Origin: CAZVIK01 sp964627045
GTDB lineage: Bacteria > Acidobacteriota > Terriglobia > Bryobacterales > Bryobacteraceae
Length of the DNA: 9,964 bases
Assembly: GCA_964627045.1 (NCBI GenBank)
Contig: CAZVIK010000152.1
Coordinates: 1 to 9,964 of the forward strand
Reading direction: 5' to 3'
A program made the translations under genes and the position numbers. The notes under the pieces are model-generated. The model saw only the letters and a program-made list of their open reading frames with translations, did not search any database and had not been told where the DNA came from. Positions 1 to 6,067 of the stretch are shown here, piece by piece. Position 1 is the stretch's first letter; each line of letters starts with the position of its first letter.

Positions 1-2
1 CC

Positions 3-356
3 CGCGGTAGCCCTGGGGAAATCTGGTCAAGGTACGGGGCTGAGATTGGCTCGGACTATGCAGGATTTGAAGCATATACCAACGGTTGTTCAGAAGTGAG
101 CGCCATCGAACTCAGAGACGTCAGGCCGTATGGTCGTCCGATTGAGACTGAGAGACTATCGCAGCTAACTGGGACCAATTTGAGGCCGCCAATGTCTTTC
201 TGCGATGTTGGGCTTTCCGGCTCGAACTCCTGGAGTTCGGCGCTGGCCGTTGTTGGCTTGTTGCATGGGCGGCTCGAAGCGGCAGCACCGCAGTCGCTTG
301 AACCTCAGAACATCGCCAGTGATGCAGGTAGCATTCTTCAGTTCGCACAACGCTGA
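3..356 (+). CDS. Probable ASCH-domain (PUA-like) protein, C-terminal part only
   Basis: The frame is open from the left edge to a TGA at 354-356, so the start of the gene lies outside the window (about 117 visible codons). The visible part reads like the end of an ASCH/PUA-like domain: an aromatic-acidic stretch (IWSRYGAEIG), then a tyrosine-glycine-cysteine segment (AYTNGCSE), a strand with AIELRDVRPYGRPIE, and the closing RPPMSF, which resembles the PPQSF ending common in this family. ASCH domains are thought to bind RNA or nucleotides and often sit in small regulators. The last 45 or so residues after RPPMSF are low in complexity and look unlike the family, so the natural end may have been lost by mutation. 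A GTG at 96 could make an 86-residue product but would cut the domain. The family call comes from pattern recall only. Confidence 0.5.
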   Translation, partial: RGSPGEIWSRYGAEIGSDYAGFEAYTNGCSEVSAIELRDVRPYGRPIETERLSQLTGTNLRPPMSFCDVGLSGSNSWSSALAVVGLLHGRLEAAAPQSLEPQNIASDAGSILQFAQR

Positions 357-378
357 CGAATAGCGGCACGCCGGAGTA

Positions 379-404
379 GGCACGCCACAGTGCCGGGAGT
401 GGCG
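379..404. repeat. Overlapping inverted repeats in the convergent intergenic gap
   Basis: Two alternative short stems share this stretch: GGCAC (379-383) with GTGCC (390-394), and CGCCAC (383-388) with GTGGCG (399-404). They cannot form together. They lie between the end of the plus-strand ASCH-like frame and the end of the minus-strand esterase, where a two-way transcription stop would be useful. There is no T-run on either side, so a classic intrinsic terminator is not shown. Confidence 0.35.
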
Positions 405-416
405 ATCCGCCGACTT

Positions 417-437
417 GGGCTCGCCGGCGGCAAGCCC
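417..437 (-). terminator. Strong hairpin directly after the esterase stop codon
   Basis: On the minus strand the esterase TAG is followed at once by a 9-bp stem, GGGCTTGCC pairing with GGCGAGCCC (one U-G wobble in RNA), closed by a 3-nt loop GCC. The position immediately after the stop fits a terminator or an mRNA 3' end stabiliser for the PfpI-esterase transcript. No U-tract follows (AAGTCGG), so Rho-independent termination is uncertain. Confidence 0.5.
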
Positions 438-1331
438 CTACGGAGCCGTGCGCAGGTGTTCGCGCAAAAAGGCGCCGCACTCCTCCAGTGCGCGGCGGGC
501 GGCGGTGAGAACGCCGGCCATCGTGATGAACCCGTGGATCACCCCGTCGTAGCGGTGTAGCGTCGCGGGAGTGCCGGCGCCGGCAAGGCGGCGGGCGAAC
601 GCTTCGCCTTCATCCCGCAGTGTGTCGTACTCCGCCGTCAATACCAGAGCGGGCGCGAGGCCGCTGAGATCCTCCGCAAACAGCGGGGATACGCGAGGAT
701 CGCGAGGGTCACAGCCGTCCGGTAGATACTCGCGCCAGCCGCGCTGCATATCCACCGCGCCCGGGCCATAATCGCTCGCGAACTCCGAGTAGGAGGGCAA
801 GCCGCAGGTCGCATCAATCATCGGGTAGACCAGTATCTGGCAGCGCAACGCCGAGCTACGATGCGCGATAGCCGCGCCGGCTGCCAGATTCGCTCCCGCG
901 CTGTCGCCAGCTACGCCCACGGGAACGCCCCGCTTCAATGCCCACGCCACGGCGGCGACGGCATCGTCGTAAGCGTCTGGAAATCGGTGCTCCGGGCCCA
1001 TTCGGTAGTCGACGGCCACCACACGGCAGCCGCCCGCGAGCGCCAGTTGGCGGCAAAGCGTATCGTGGCTTTCCAGATCGCCGCTGAAGAAACGCCCGCC
1101 GTGGAAGTAGACGAGGAGCGGCAGGTTCGCGTCCGCCGAGGGCCAGTATTGGCGCGCGGCAATCGAGCCCGGCAGCACCAGGTTTTCAACGTTGGCCAGC
1201 TCCGGCGCCGGGCCGGAAAGCGAGTTAGCGCGCCGCATCATTTCGCGCGTGGCGGCGACGCTCAGCGACGACCGCGGCGGTTGCCCCTTTTGCCGCTCCA
1301 GCAACGCCGCGACTTCGGGATCAAGCGGCAT
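438..1331 (-). CDS. HSL-family alpha/beta hydrolase (acetyl esterase/lipase-like)
   Basis: This 297-residue protein belongs to the hormone-sensitive-lipase group (alpha/beta hydrolase-3 fold), whose members cleave short-chain esters in the cytoplasm. The oxyanion motif appears as YFHGGRFFSGD (HGG at 77-79), the nucleophile elbow as GDSAG (Ser144), the acid as EYDTLRD (Asp236) and the histidine as HGF (His266), all in family order and spacing. The usual HGGG motif reads HGGR here, which is unusual. No signal peptide is visible. The chosen ATG (MPLDPEVAALL) lies inside the 3' end of the PfpI gene; the two overlap by 11 nt, so translation is probably coupled, and there is no clear ribosome binding site. 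The frame stays open upstream to 1586, but that part only mirrors the PfpI gene. The natural substrate cannot be told. Confidence 0.88.
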   Translation of the reverse strand: MPLDPEVAALLERQKGQPPRSSLSVAATREMMRRANSLSGPAPELANVENLVLPGSIAARQYWPSADANLPLLVYFHGGRFFSGDLESHDTLCRQLALAGGCRVVAVDYRMGPEHRFPDAYDDAVAAVAWALKRGVPVGVAGDSAGANLAAGAAIAHRSSALRCQILVYPMIDATCGLPSYSEFASDYGPGAVDMQRGWREYLPDGCDPRDPRVSPLFAEDLSGLAPALVLTAEYDTLRDEGEAFARRLAGAGTPATLHRYDGVIHGFITMAGVLTAARRALEECGAFLREHLRTAP

Positions 1332-1884
1332 CGGGTTTGCCCGCCAGGCAGGCGAAGATCTCGCGGTAAAACTCCGGGTGCGATTGCCAGGTCTGCCCGG
1401 TGACGATGCGGCCGTCGCGCACGGCCTGCTCGGCGACGTAGGTCCCGCCGGCCTGCTCGGTCTCAAAGCGCACATGCTCGTAGCAGGTGACGCGTTTGCC
1501 GCGCGCCAAGCCCGCCGCCGCCAGCACCTGTATGCCGTGGCAGATGGCGAAGATCCACTTGCCGGCGCGGTCGAAGGCGCGGGCAATCTCCAGCAGCGCG
1601 GCGTCGTTGCGCAGGTACTCGGGCGCGCGCCCGCCCAGGATCAGGATGGCGGCGTAGTCTTCGACGCGCACCTCGGCGAACGTAAGATCGGATTCCAGTC
1701 CGTAGCCGGGTCGTTCGACGTAGGTATCCCAGCCGGGTTCGAAGTCGTGCATGACCATGTGCAAGCGGCGGCGCGACGGCGCGGCGACGGCGGTTTCCCA
1801 CCCGGCCTCCTGGAACCGGTGTACGGCATAGAGCGCTTCGTAGGATTCCCCGGCGTCGCCGGTGACGATGAGGATCTTGGGCAT
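1321..1884 (-). CDS. DJ-1/PfpI-family protein
   Basis: This 187-residue protein is of normal length for single-domain DJ-1/PfpI proteins, cytoplasmic members of the class I glutamine amidotransferase-like fold. It begins with the typical first strand PKILIVTGD. It has an acidic residue near position 13, the motif LILGGRAPEYLR (81-92), and the nucleophile elbow AICHG with Cys115 followed by His116, as expected. Members have been described as peptidases, chaperones, glyoxalases or deglycases; the sequence does not say which applies. It is the first gene of a two-gene minus-strand unit with the esterase. Its ATG has no Shine-Dalgarno sequence, and a -10-like TATAGA lies only 8 nt upstream, so a leaderless message is possible. 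Confidence 0.88.
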   Translation of the reverse strand: MPKILIVTGDAGESYEALYAVHRFQEAGWETAVAAPSRRRLHMVMHDFEPGWDTYVERPGYGLESDLTFAEVRVEDYAAILILGGRAPEYLRNDAALLEIARAFDRAGKWIFAICHGIQVLAAAGLARGKRVTCYEHVRFETEQAGGTYVAEQAVRDGRIVTGQTWQSHPEFYREIFACLAGKPDAA

Positions 1885-2212
1885 GGATTCAGTCTATACC
1901 GGAATCCCGGTGCTGCGGCGCGGCGGCGACTGGTTCGTGGAAAGACCGTATGAGGGGCAAAGGACGAGATTTCGGGAGTGGCTGAAGCAGGCCGTGGCCG
2001 GGCGGCTGGTGGTGATCGAAATCGGCGCCGGATTCAACACGCCCTCGGTGATTCGGTGGCCCTGCGAGGCCGTCGTGTCCCGCCACGGGATGGCTCATTT
2101 GGTCCGGATCAACCCCGGCCACCCCGAGACCAGATACCCATTGGGCGGCCGGTGCACGAGCATCGCGGCACGGGCAGGAGAGGTTCTTCCGTTACTTGCC
2201 GGCCCAAGCTAA
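1883..2212 (+). pseudogene. Sir2-like protein fragment, C-terminal end only (probable remnant)
   Basis: The frame encodes about 109 residues whose middle part resembles the last third of bacterial Sir2-family NAD-dependent deacetylase-like proteins: GGDWFVE, then Q..RF.EWL, the segment RLVVIEIGAGFNTPSVIRW and VRINPGHPE. These features sit near the end of the NAD-binding Rossmann domain. The N-terminal NAD-binding motifs (GAGxS, the catalytic His, and the zinc cysteines) are missing. The upstream space is taken by the PfpI gene on the other strand, so nothing remains to supply them. The ATG used here shares the CATG palindrome with the PfpI start codon and has no ribosome binding site. I therefore read it as a truncated remnant, although a small expressed protein cannot be ruled out. 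The stop is TAA at 2210-2212. Confidence 0.55.
1893..1898 (-). promoter_or_regulatory. Candidate -10 element for the PfpI-esterase unit
   Basis: On the minus strand TATAGA ends 8 nt before the PfpI ATG, which would put the transcription start within about three bases of the start codon. No convincing -35 box is seen upstream. The lack of a Shine-Dalgarno sequence agrees with a leaderless transcript, but the match is to one hexamer only. Confidence 0.3.
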
Positions 2213-2394
2213 CGGCTCTCGTCAGACGCTGATCGATACGCGCCGAACGGTGTCATTCGCCGCGGGCACTCGGACGGTGGGCCTGTCCCGGCAGCCCGGG
2301 CCTATCAGGCACCGATCTCGACTCAGGCTCTTGCGTCTGACGGCGTTCCCCCACGGCTGCGTGTGCGGCCTCCGGGTCCGAACCGTGGAACAAT

Positions 2395-2409
2395 GGGAGG
2401 TTGAAAGGA
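2395..2409 (+). promoter_or_regulatory. Ribosome binding site that decides the sensor kinase start
   Basis: GGGAGG (2395-2400) touches the TTG at 2401 directly, which leaves no spacer for that start. AAAGGA (2404-2409) sits 6 nt before the in-frame GTG at 2416, a normal spacing. This favours the GTG. The 203-nt gap before it (2213-2415) shows no convincing promoter. Confidence 0.5.
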
Positions 2410-2415
2410 CCCTCG

Positions 2416-3759
2416 GTGAGGACCCGCAGTTGGCCGGTGCTCTTTTTCGGCTTCGGAAGCTTGGTCGTCCTGATTGGGCTGGCCGGCTTGGGCGCGGCGC
2501 GGCGCGCCTCGCAGATCTTCACCCAGATGTCGCTGACGGCCCAAACCCACCGCGAAACCACACGCGTTTACGAGGAAATCCGCTCCGGAATGAACCGCTC
2601 CGGCATTTACGTCCGGGACTACCTTCTGGATCCCTCGGACCTGACCGCGGAACTGCATCGCCAGCGATTACGGGAGATTCGCGCCGAGATGGCAAAGGAG
2701 CTCGAACAATTGGCGGCGCTCGCCGGGCCGGAGCAGGCTTCGACCCTGGCGGACTTGCGGCGTGAAGTGGACGCCTATTGGGATTCGCTGGACCCCCTGT
2801 TTTCATGGACACCGCGGCAGAAAATGGCGCTGAGTTCGCTGTTCCTGCAACGCATCGTCCTTCCGCGCCGCGAGGCGGCCTTGGGGCTGGCCCGCCATGT
2901 CCACGACATCACCGACGCGAACTTCGAGCTTCAGCGGCGCCGCCTGGAAAAAGGCCAGGCCGATTTCCGCAACTACCTGGTCTGGATGCTCGGCATCGCC
3001 ATTTCACTGGGGACCCTGGTTGCGGCGGCCACCATCTACCGCATCTCGCGCCTGGAACGCGCCAGCGAGCGGCAACAACGCATGACCGAGCGCGCGGAAA
3101 GCGAGTTGCGGCGGCTGTCGCAGGAACTGGTGCACGCCCAGGAGGCCGAGCGCCGGTCGCTGTCTCGCGAATTGCACGATGAGGTCGGGCAGATGCTCAC
3201 CGCCCTGCGCATGGAACTCGCCAACGTGGAGCGGAGCCGCCACTCGCCGGGCGACGAGTTCCCGTCGCGCGTTCAAGAAGCGAAGCTGCTGGCCGAACGC
3301 ACCCTTGCCTCGGTCCGCAATCTGGCCATGGGCCTGCGGCCGTCCATCCTCGATGACCTAGGCCTGGGGCCCGCGCTGGAGTGGCAAGGCCGCGAGTTTT
3401 CGCGGCGCGGCGGCCTTCCCGTGGACGTGCGTGTCGACGGCGAGTTGGAAGGCCTTCCCGAATCCCACCGCACCTGCGTCTTCCGGATCGTCCAGGAGGC
3501 CCTGACCAACTGTGCCAGGCACGCGCAAGCCAAGAACGTTCGCGTGACGGTTCACGGAAGTCCCGACGCCGTTTCCTTGAGCGTTCAGGATGACGGCGTT
3601 GGCTTCGTGCGCGCCGCCTCGCCCGGGCGAGGCATGGGCCTGGTTGGGATCGAGGAAAGGGCCCGGGAACTGGGCGGCGAGCTTACCGTCCGGTCCGAGC
3701 TCGGCAAGGGCACCACGCTACTGGTGCGAATCCCCCGTCCTGTGGAGGTGCAAGCATGA
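2416..3759 (+). CDS. NarL-type membrane sensor histidine kinase (HisKA_3 / HATPase_c)
   Basis: This 447-residue protein (numbered from GTG 2416) senses a signal outside or in the membrane and phosphorylates the regulator encoded next. A membrane helix lies at about 6-28, then a mainly helical outer region of some 155 residues that looks like a four-helix bundle, and a second membrane helix at about 188-211. A short coiled-coil linker leads to the HisKA_3 dimerisation domain, with the phospho-accepting histidine in ELHDEVGQ (His254). The ATPase domain follows, with the N box EALTN (361-365), DDGVGF (392-397) and GMGLVGIEER (406-415). This is the NarX/DegS/UhpB layout and agrees with the LuxR-type partner. 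A TTG at 2401 would add five residues. Nothing in the outer region tells the ligand. Confidence 0.92.
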   Translation: MRTRSWPVLFFGFGSLVVLIGLAGLGAARRASQIFTQMSLTAQTHRETTRVYEEIRSGMNRSGIYVRDYLLDPSDLTAELHRQRLREIRAEMAKELEQLAALAGPEQASTLADLRREVDAYWDSLDPLFSWTPRQKMALSSLFLQRIVLPRREAALGLARHVHDITDANFELQRRRLEKGQADFRNYLVWMLGIAISLGTLVAAATIYRISRLERASERQQRMTERAESELRRLSQELVHAQEAERRSLSRELHDEVGQMLTALRMELANVERSRHSPGDEFPSRVQEAKLLAERTLASVRNLAMGLRPSILDDLGLGPALEWQGREFSRRGGLPVDVRVDGELEGLPESHRTCVFRIVQEALTNCARHAQAKNVRVTVHGSPDAVSLSVQDDGVGFVRAASPGRGMGLVGIEERARELGGELTVRSELGKGTTLLVRIPRPVEVQA

Positions 3760-4406
3760 GCGAGGTCCGGGTATTGCTCGCCGACGACCATGGCATCGTC
3801 CGGCGGGGTCTCCGCTACTTGTTGGAGAAGTCTTCGTCGTTCCGCGTCGCCGGCGAGGCGGCCGACGGGCGCGAGGCCGTGAAACTGGCCGAGGAACTCG
3901 ACCCGGACGTCGTGGTGATGGACATCGCCATGCCGAACTTGAACGGCCTGGACGCCACCGCGCAGATCGTGAAGAAATGCCCGCGCGCCGGAGTCATCAT
4001 CCTGAGCATGCACTCCGACGAGACCTACCTGGTGCGCGCTCTCTCGGCCGGGGCCAAAGGTTACCTCTTGAAGGACTCCGCCGAATCCGACCTGATTCGC
4101 GCCGTCGATGCGGTCAGCAAAGGCCGCCCGTTTTTCAGCCCCGCCATCGCGCAGACGCTGCTCGAAGACTACATGCGGCGGCTCCGCCAGCAGAACTTGC
4201 AGGACTCCTACGACCTTCTGACCGACCGCGAAAAAGAGGTCCTACAACTACTCGCGGAAGGCAAGGCCAACAAAGAGGTGGCCACGCTGCTCGACCTCAG
4301 CCTGTACACAGTCGAGACGCACCGCGCCAACCTGATGCAGAAGCTCGGACTTCACAACACGGCGGAAATCGTGCTCTACGCCGTGCGGAAGAAGATCATC
4401 ACCTGA
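3756..4406 (+). CDS. LuxR/NarL-family response regulator
   Basis: This 216-residue transcription factor has a receiver domain (about 4-120) and a LuxR-type helix-turn-helix (about 155-205). The acidic pocket is Asp10-Asp11, the phospho-acceptor is Asp56 in VVMDIAMP, the switch residue is Ser84 (IILSMHS) and the conserved lysine is Lys106 (GYLLKD). The DNA-binding part shows LTDREKEVLQLLAEG, then NKEVATLL and TVETHRANLMQKLG, with nothing missing. Its ATG overlaps the kinase stop as ATGA, and GGAGG (3744-3748) lies 7 nt upstream inside the kinase gene, so the two are co-translated and form a cognate pair. The target genes are unknown; neighbours in this window carry no recognisable shared operator. 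It is convergent with the small basic gene, with stops only 8 nt apart and no room for a separate terminator. Confidence 0.95.
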   Translation: MSEVRVLLADDHGIVRRGLRYLLEKSSSFRVAGEAADGREAVKLAEELDPDVVVMDIAMPNLNGLDATAQIVKKCPRAGVIILSMHSDETYLVRALSAGAKGYLLKDSAESDLIRAVDAVSKGRPFFSPAIAQTLLEDYMRRLRQQNLQDSYDLLTDREKEVLQLLAEGKANKEVATLLDLSLYTVETHRANLMQKLGLHNTAEIVLYAVRKKIIT

Positions 4407-4414
4407 AGGCCGGC

Positions 4415-4723
4415 TCAGCGCCCCTTGTAAGGATAGGGCGCGCGAAGCTGCGGCAGCCTCTCCATCCGGCGCAGGTGATCCCAAGACCCCGAAGGCGGCG
4501 TTCCGGCGTCCGCCTTCGCCCGCGGTGCGGCGTCGCGCACCAGCGCCGGGTCCGAAGCGGCGGCTGCCGCGGGTGCGGCGCGCCGGCGGAACTTCTTCAG
4601 CGTGGCCTTTCCTTTCTTGATGTAAGAGTCGACGACGTGCGAGCCTCGCGACTTGGTGGGGGTCTCCTCTCCTTCCAGCCAGTCGGTCAAAGGACTCCTA
4701 GGGTGCTTGCCCTGGTTTGCCAT
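4415..4723 (-). CDS. Small, highly basic protein of unknown function
   Basis: I do not recognise this 102-residue protein. It is rich in Lys, Arg, Ala and Pro: a short acidic patch (EGEE, 17-20) is followed by a lysine/arginine-rich segment (YIKKGKATLKKFRRR, 34-48), an alanine-proline linker, and a tail ending PYPYKGR. There is no signal peptide, membrane helix or cysteine. The charge suggests nucleic acid or ribosome contact, but that is a guess. The evidence that it is real is strong: GGAGGAGG (4727-4734) lies 3 nt before the ATG, with the AGGAGG core overlapping a good position, and a TTGCGG-17-TACAAT promoter lies a few dozen bases upstream. The frame is open further upstream to 4789, but that part has no ribosome binding site and contains the promoter. 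Confidence 0.7.
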   Translation of the reverse strand: MANQGKHPRSPLTDWLEGEETPTKSRGSHVVDSYIKKGKATLKKFRRRAAPAAAAASDPALVRDAAPRAKADAGTPPSGSWDHLRRMERLPQLRAPYPYKGR

Positions 4724-4726
4724 CCG

Positions 4727-4734
4727 CCTCCTCC
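4727..4734 (-). promoter_or_regulatory. Strong Shine-Dalgarno for the small basic gene
   Basis: The minus strand reads GGAGGAGGCGG and then the ATG at 4723. It is the most complete ribosome binding site in the window and fixes this start over the open frame upstream. Confidence 0.7.
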
Positions 4735-4760
4735 GAAACCTGCTGCCTCTGTCTGGTTCG

Positions 4761-4789
4761 ATTGTAGGACCGATGAGGGCGGGCCGCAA
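4761..4789 (-). promoter_or_regulatory. Sigma-70-type promoter of the small basic gene
   Basis: On the minus strand TTGCGG (4789-4784) and TACAAT (4766-4761) are exactly 17 nt apart. The -10 box matches five of six consensus bases and the -35 box three. A transcript would start near 4754, giving a leader of about 30 nt before the ATG at 4723. It lies in the 87-nt gap after lysA, so the small gene probably has its own transcription as well as any read-through. Confidence 0.6.
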
Positions 4790-4810
4790 GCGCGAAATCG
4801 GCGCGCGGGA

Positions 4811-6067
4811 TTACAGCGTTTCGCCGCGAATGAGGTCCTCGAAGGTCTCGCGGCGGCGTACCGTGCGCCATTGGCCGCCGTCCACCAGCACCTCGGCGGG
4901 ACGCACCCTCGAGTTGTAGTTCGACGCCATGACGAAACCGTAGGCGCCGGCTGTGCAAACGGCCAGAAGGTCGCCGGGCATCACATTGGGCATCTCGCGG
5001 TCCAAAGCCAGGAAGTCGCCGGATTCGCACACCGGGCCCACAACGTCGGCCGTTACGGTCCCCGCTCCCGCCTGCCGGACCGCCACGATCTCGTGATGCG
5101 ACTGGTAGAGCGACGGGCGGATCAGGTCCGTCATGGCGGCGTCCACCACGACGAACTCGCGGGACAGCGTCTTCTTCCGGTAGAGCACACGCGTGAGCAT
5201 CACGCCGGCTTCGCCCACGATGGAACGTCCCGGCTCGAACATCAGAAACAGGCCCTTTCCTTCCACCTTCCGGCGCACGCGCGCCACGAAGTCCCCGATG
5301 TCCGGCGCGCGGTCCTCCGGCTTGTATCGCACCCCAAGCCCGCCGCCCAGATCCAGATGCCGGATGGGCAGGCCGGCGCCCCGCAGCGTTTCGATCAGCG
5401 CCAGCAGCCGGTCCAGCGCCTGCATGAGGCGCTCCGGATCGAGGATCTGGCTGCCGATGTGGCAGCTCACGCCCTCGGGCTCGAGGTTGCGGCACTGGCC
5501 GGCTTGCCGGTAGAGTTCTTCCACTTCGGAAGCGTCGATGCCGAACTTGTGTTGCCGCAGTCCGGTCGAAATGTAGCGATGGCCGCCCGCTTCGACGTGC
5601 GGGTTGACCCGCAAGGCGATCCTCGCCTTGACGCCCCGCCGGGCCGCCAGAGCATCCAGCAAGGCGACCTCCATGCCGGATTCGCAGTTGAAGCTGTGAA
5701 TCCCGTGCGAGAGCGCGAATTCGATCTCCTCGGCTGTCTTTCCCACGCCGGAAAACACCACGCCGGCCGGGTCGCCGCCTGCCTGCACGACGCGATGCAG
5801 TTCCCCGGCGGAGACCACGTCGAAGCCGGCGCCGGCGCGCGCCAGCATCGCCAGAACAGCCAGGTTCGAGTTGGCCTTGACGGCGAAGCACACCCGGTGC
5901 GGAAGGCCTTCGAGCGCGTCGTCGTAAGCGCGGAAACGCTCCAGAATGCCGCGTGTCGAATAGACGTAACAAGGCGTGCCGGCCTCGCGTGCGATGTCGT
6001 CCAGCGGCGCCTCTTCGCAGCGCAGCGCCCCATCCCGATAGGAAAAGATGCCTGTACCGTTCACCAT
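4811..6067 (-). CDS. lysA: Diaminopimelate decarboxylase
   Basis: LysA removes CO2 from meso-diaminopimelate to make L-lysine, the last step of the DAP pathway, using pyridoxal phosphate in the cytoplasm. The 418-residue length is typical. The PLP lysine is Lys64 (FAVKANSN), followed by SCHIGSQ (His203), the glycine-rich phosphate loop GGGLG (241-245), EPGRSIVG (278-285), VDAAMTD (308-314), the catalytic cysteine in CESGD (Cys347) and GAYG (374-377); every key residue is present. The ATG shares a base with the stop of the upstream phosphatase gene (TGATG), with AAGGTGA just before it, so it is translationally coupled as the third gene of the deoC unit. No lysine riboswitch can precede it. A 5-bp GCGCG/CGCGC stem lies after its TAA, too weak to call a terminator. 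The frame stays open to 6442 only as a shadow of the upstream gene. Confidence 0.96.
   Translation of the reverse strand: MVNGTGIFSYRDGALRCEEAPLDDIAREAGTPCYVYSTRGILERFRAYDDALEGLPHRVCFAVKANSNLAVLAMLARAGAGFDVVSAGELHRVVQAGGDPAGVVFSGVGKTAEEIEFALSHGIHSFNCESGMEVALLDALAARRGVKARIALRVNPHVEAGGHRYISTGLRQHKFGIDASEVEELYRQAGQCRNLEPEGVSCHIGSQILDPERLMQALDRLLALIETLRGAGLPIRHLDLGGGLGVRYKPEDRAPDIGDFVARVRRKVEGKGLFLMFEPGRSIVGEAGVMLTRVLYRKKTLSREFVVVDAAMTDLIRPSLYQSHHEIVAVRQAGAGTVTADVVGPVCESGDFLALDREMPNVMPGDLLAVCTAGAYGFVMASNYNSRVRPAEVLVDGGQWRTVRRRETFEDLIRGETL

Noticed and set aside
1332..1586. A longer N-terminus for the esterase
   Set aside because: The extra residues mirror the PfpI gene in another frame and are Arg/Ala/Pro-rich. 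The family normally starts near the MPLDPEVAALL segment.
1192..1953. A 253-codon plus-strand frame opposite PfpI and the esterase
   Set aside because: It is antisense to two well-supported genes and has a composition typical of GC-rich shadow frames.
4790..4806. GCGCG/CGCGC stem as a lysA terminator
   Set aside because: The stem is only 5 bp with a 7-nt loop and no T-run, and it merges with the promoter of the next gene.
4698..5972. A 424-codon minus-strand frame inside lysA
   Set aside because: It is the out-of-frame shadow of lysA, Arg/Gly-rich and without motifs, while lysA keeps all its catalytic residues.
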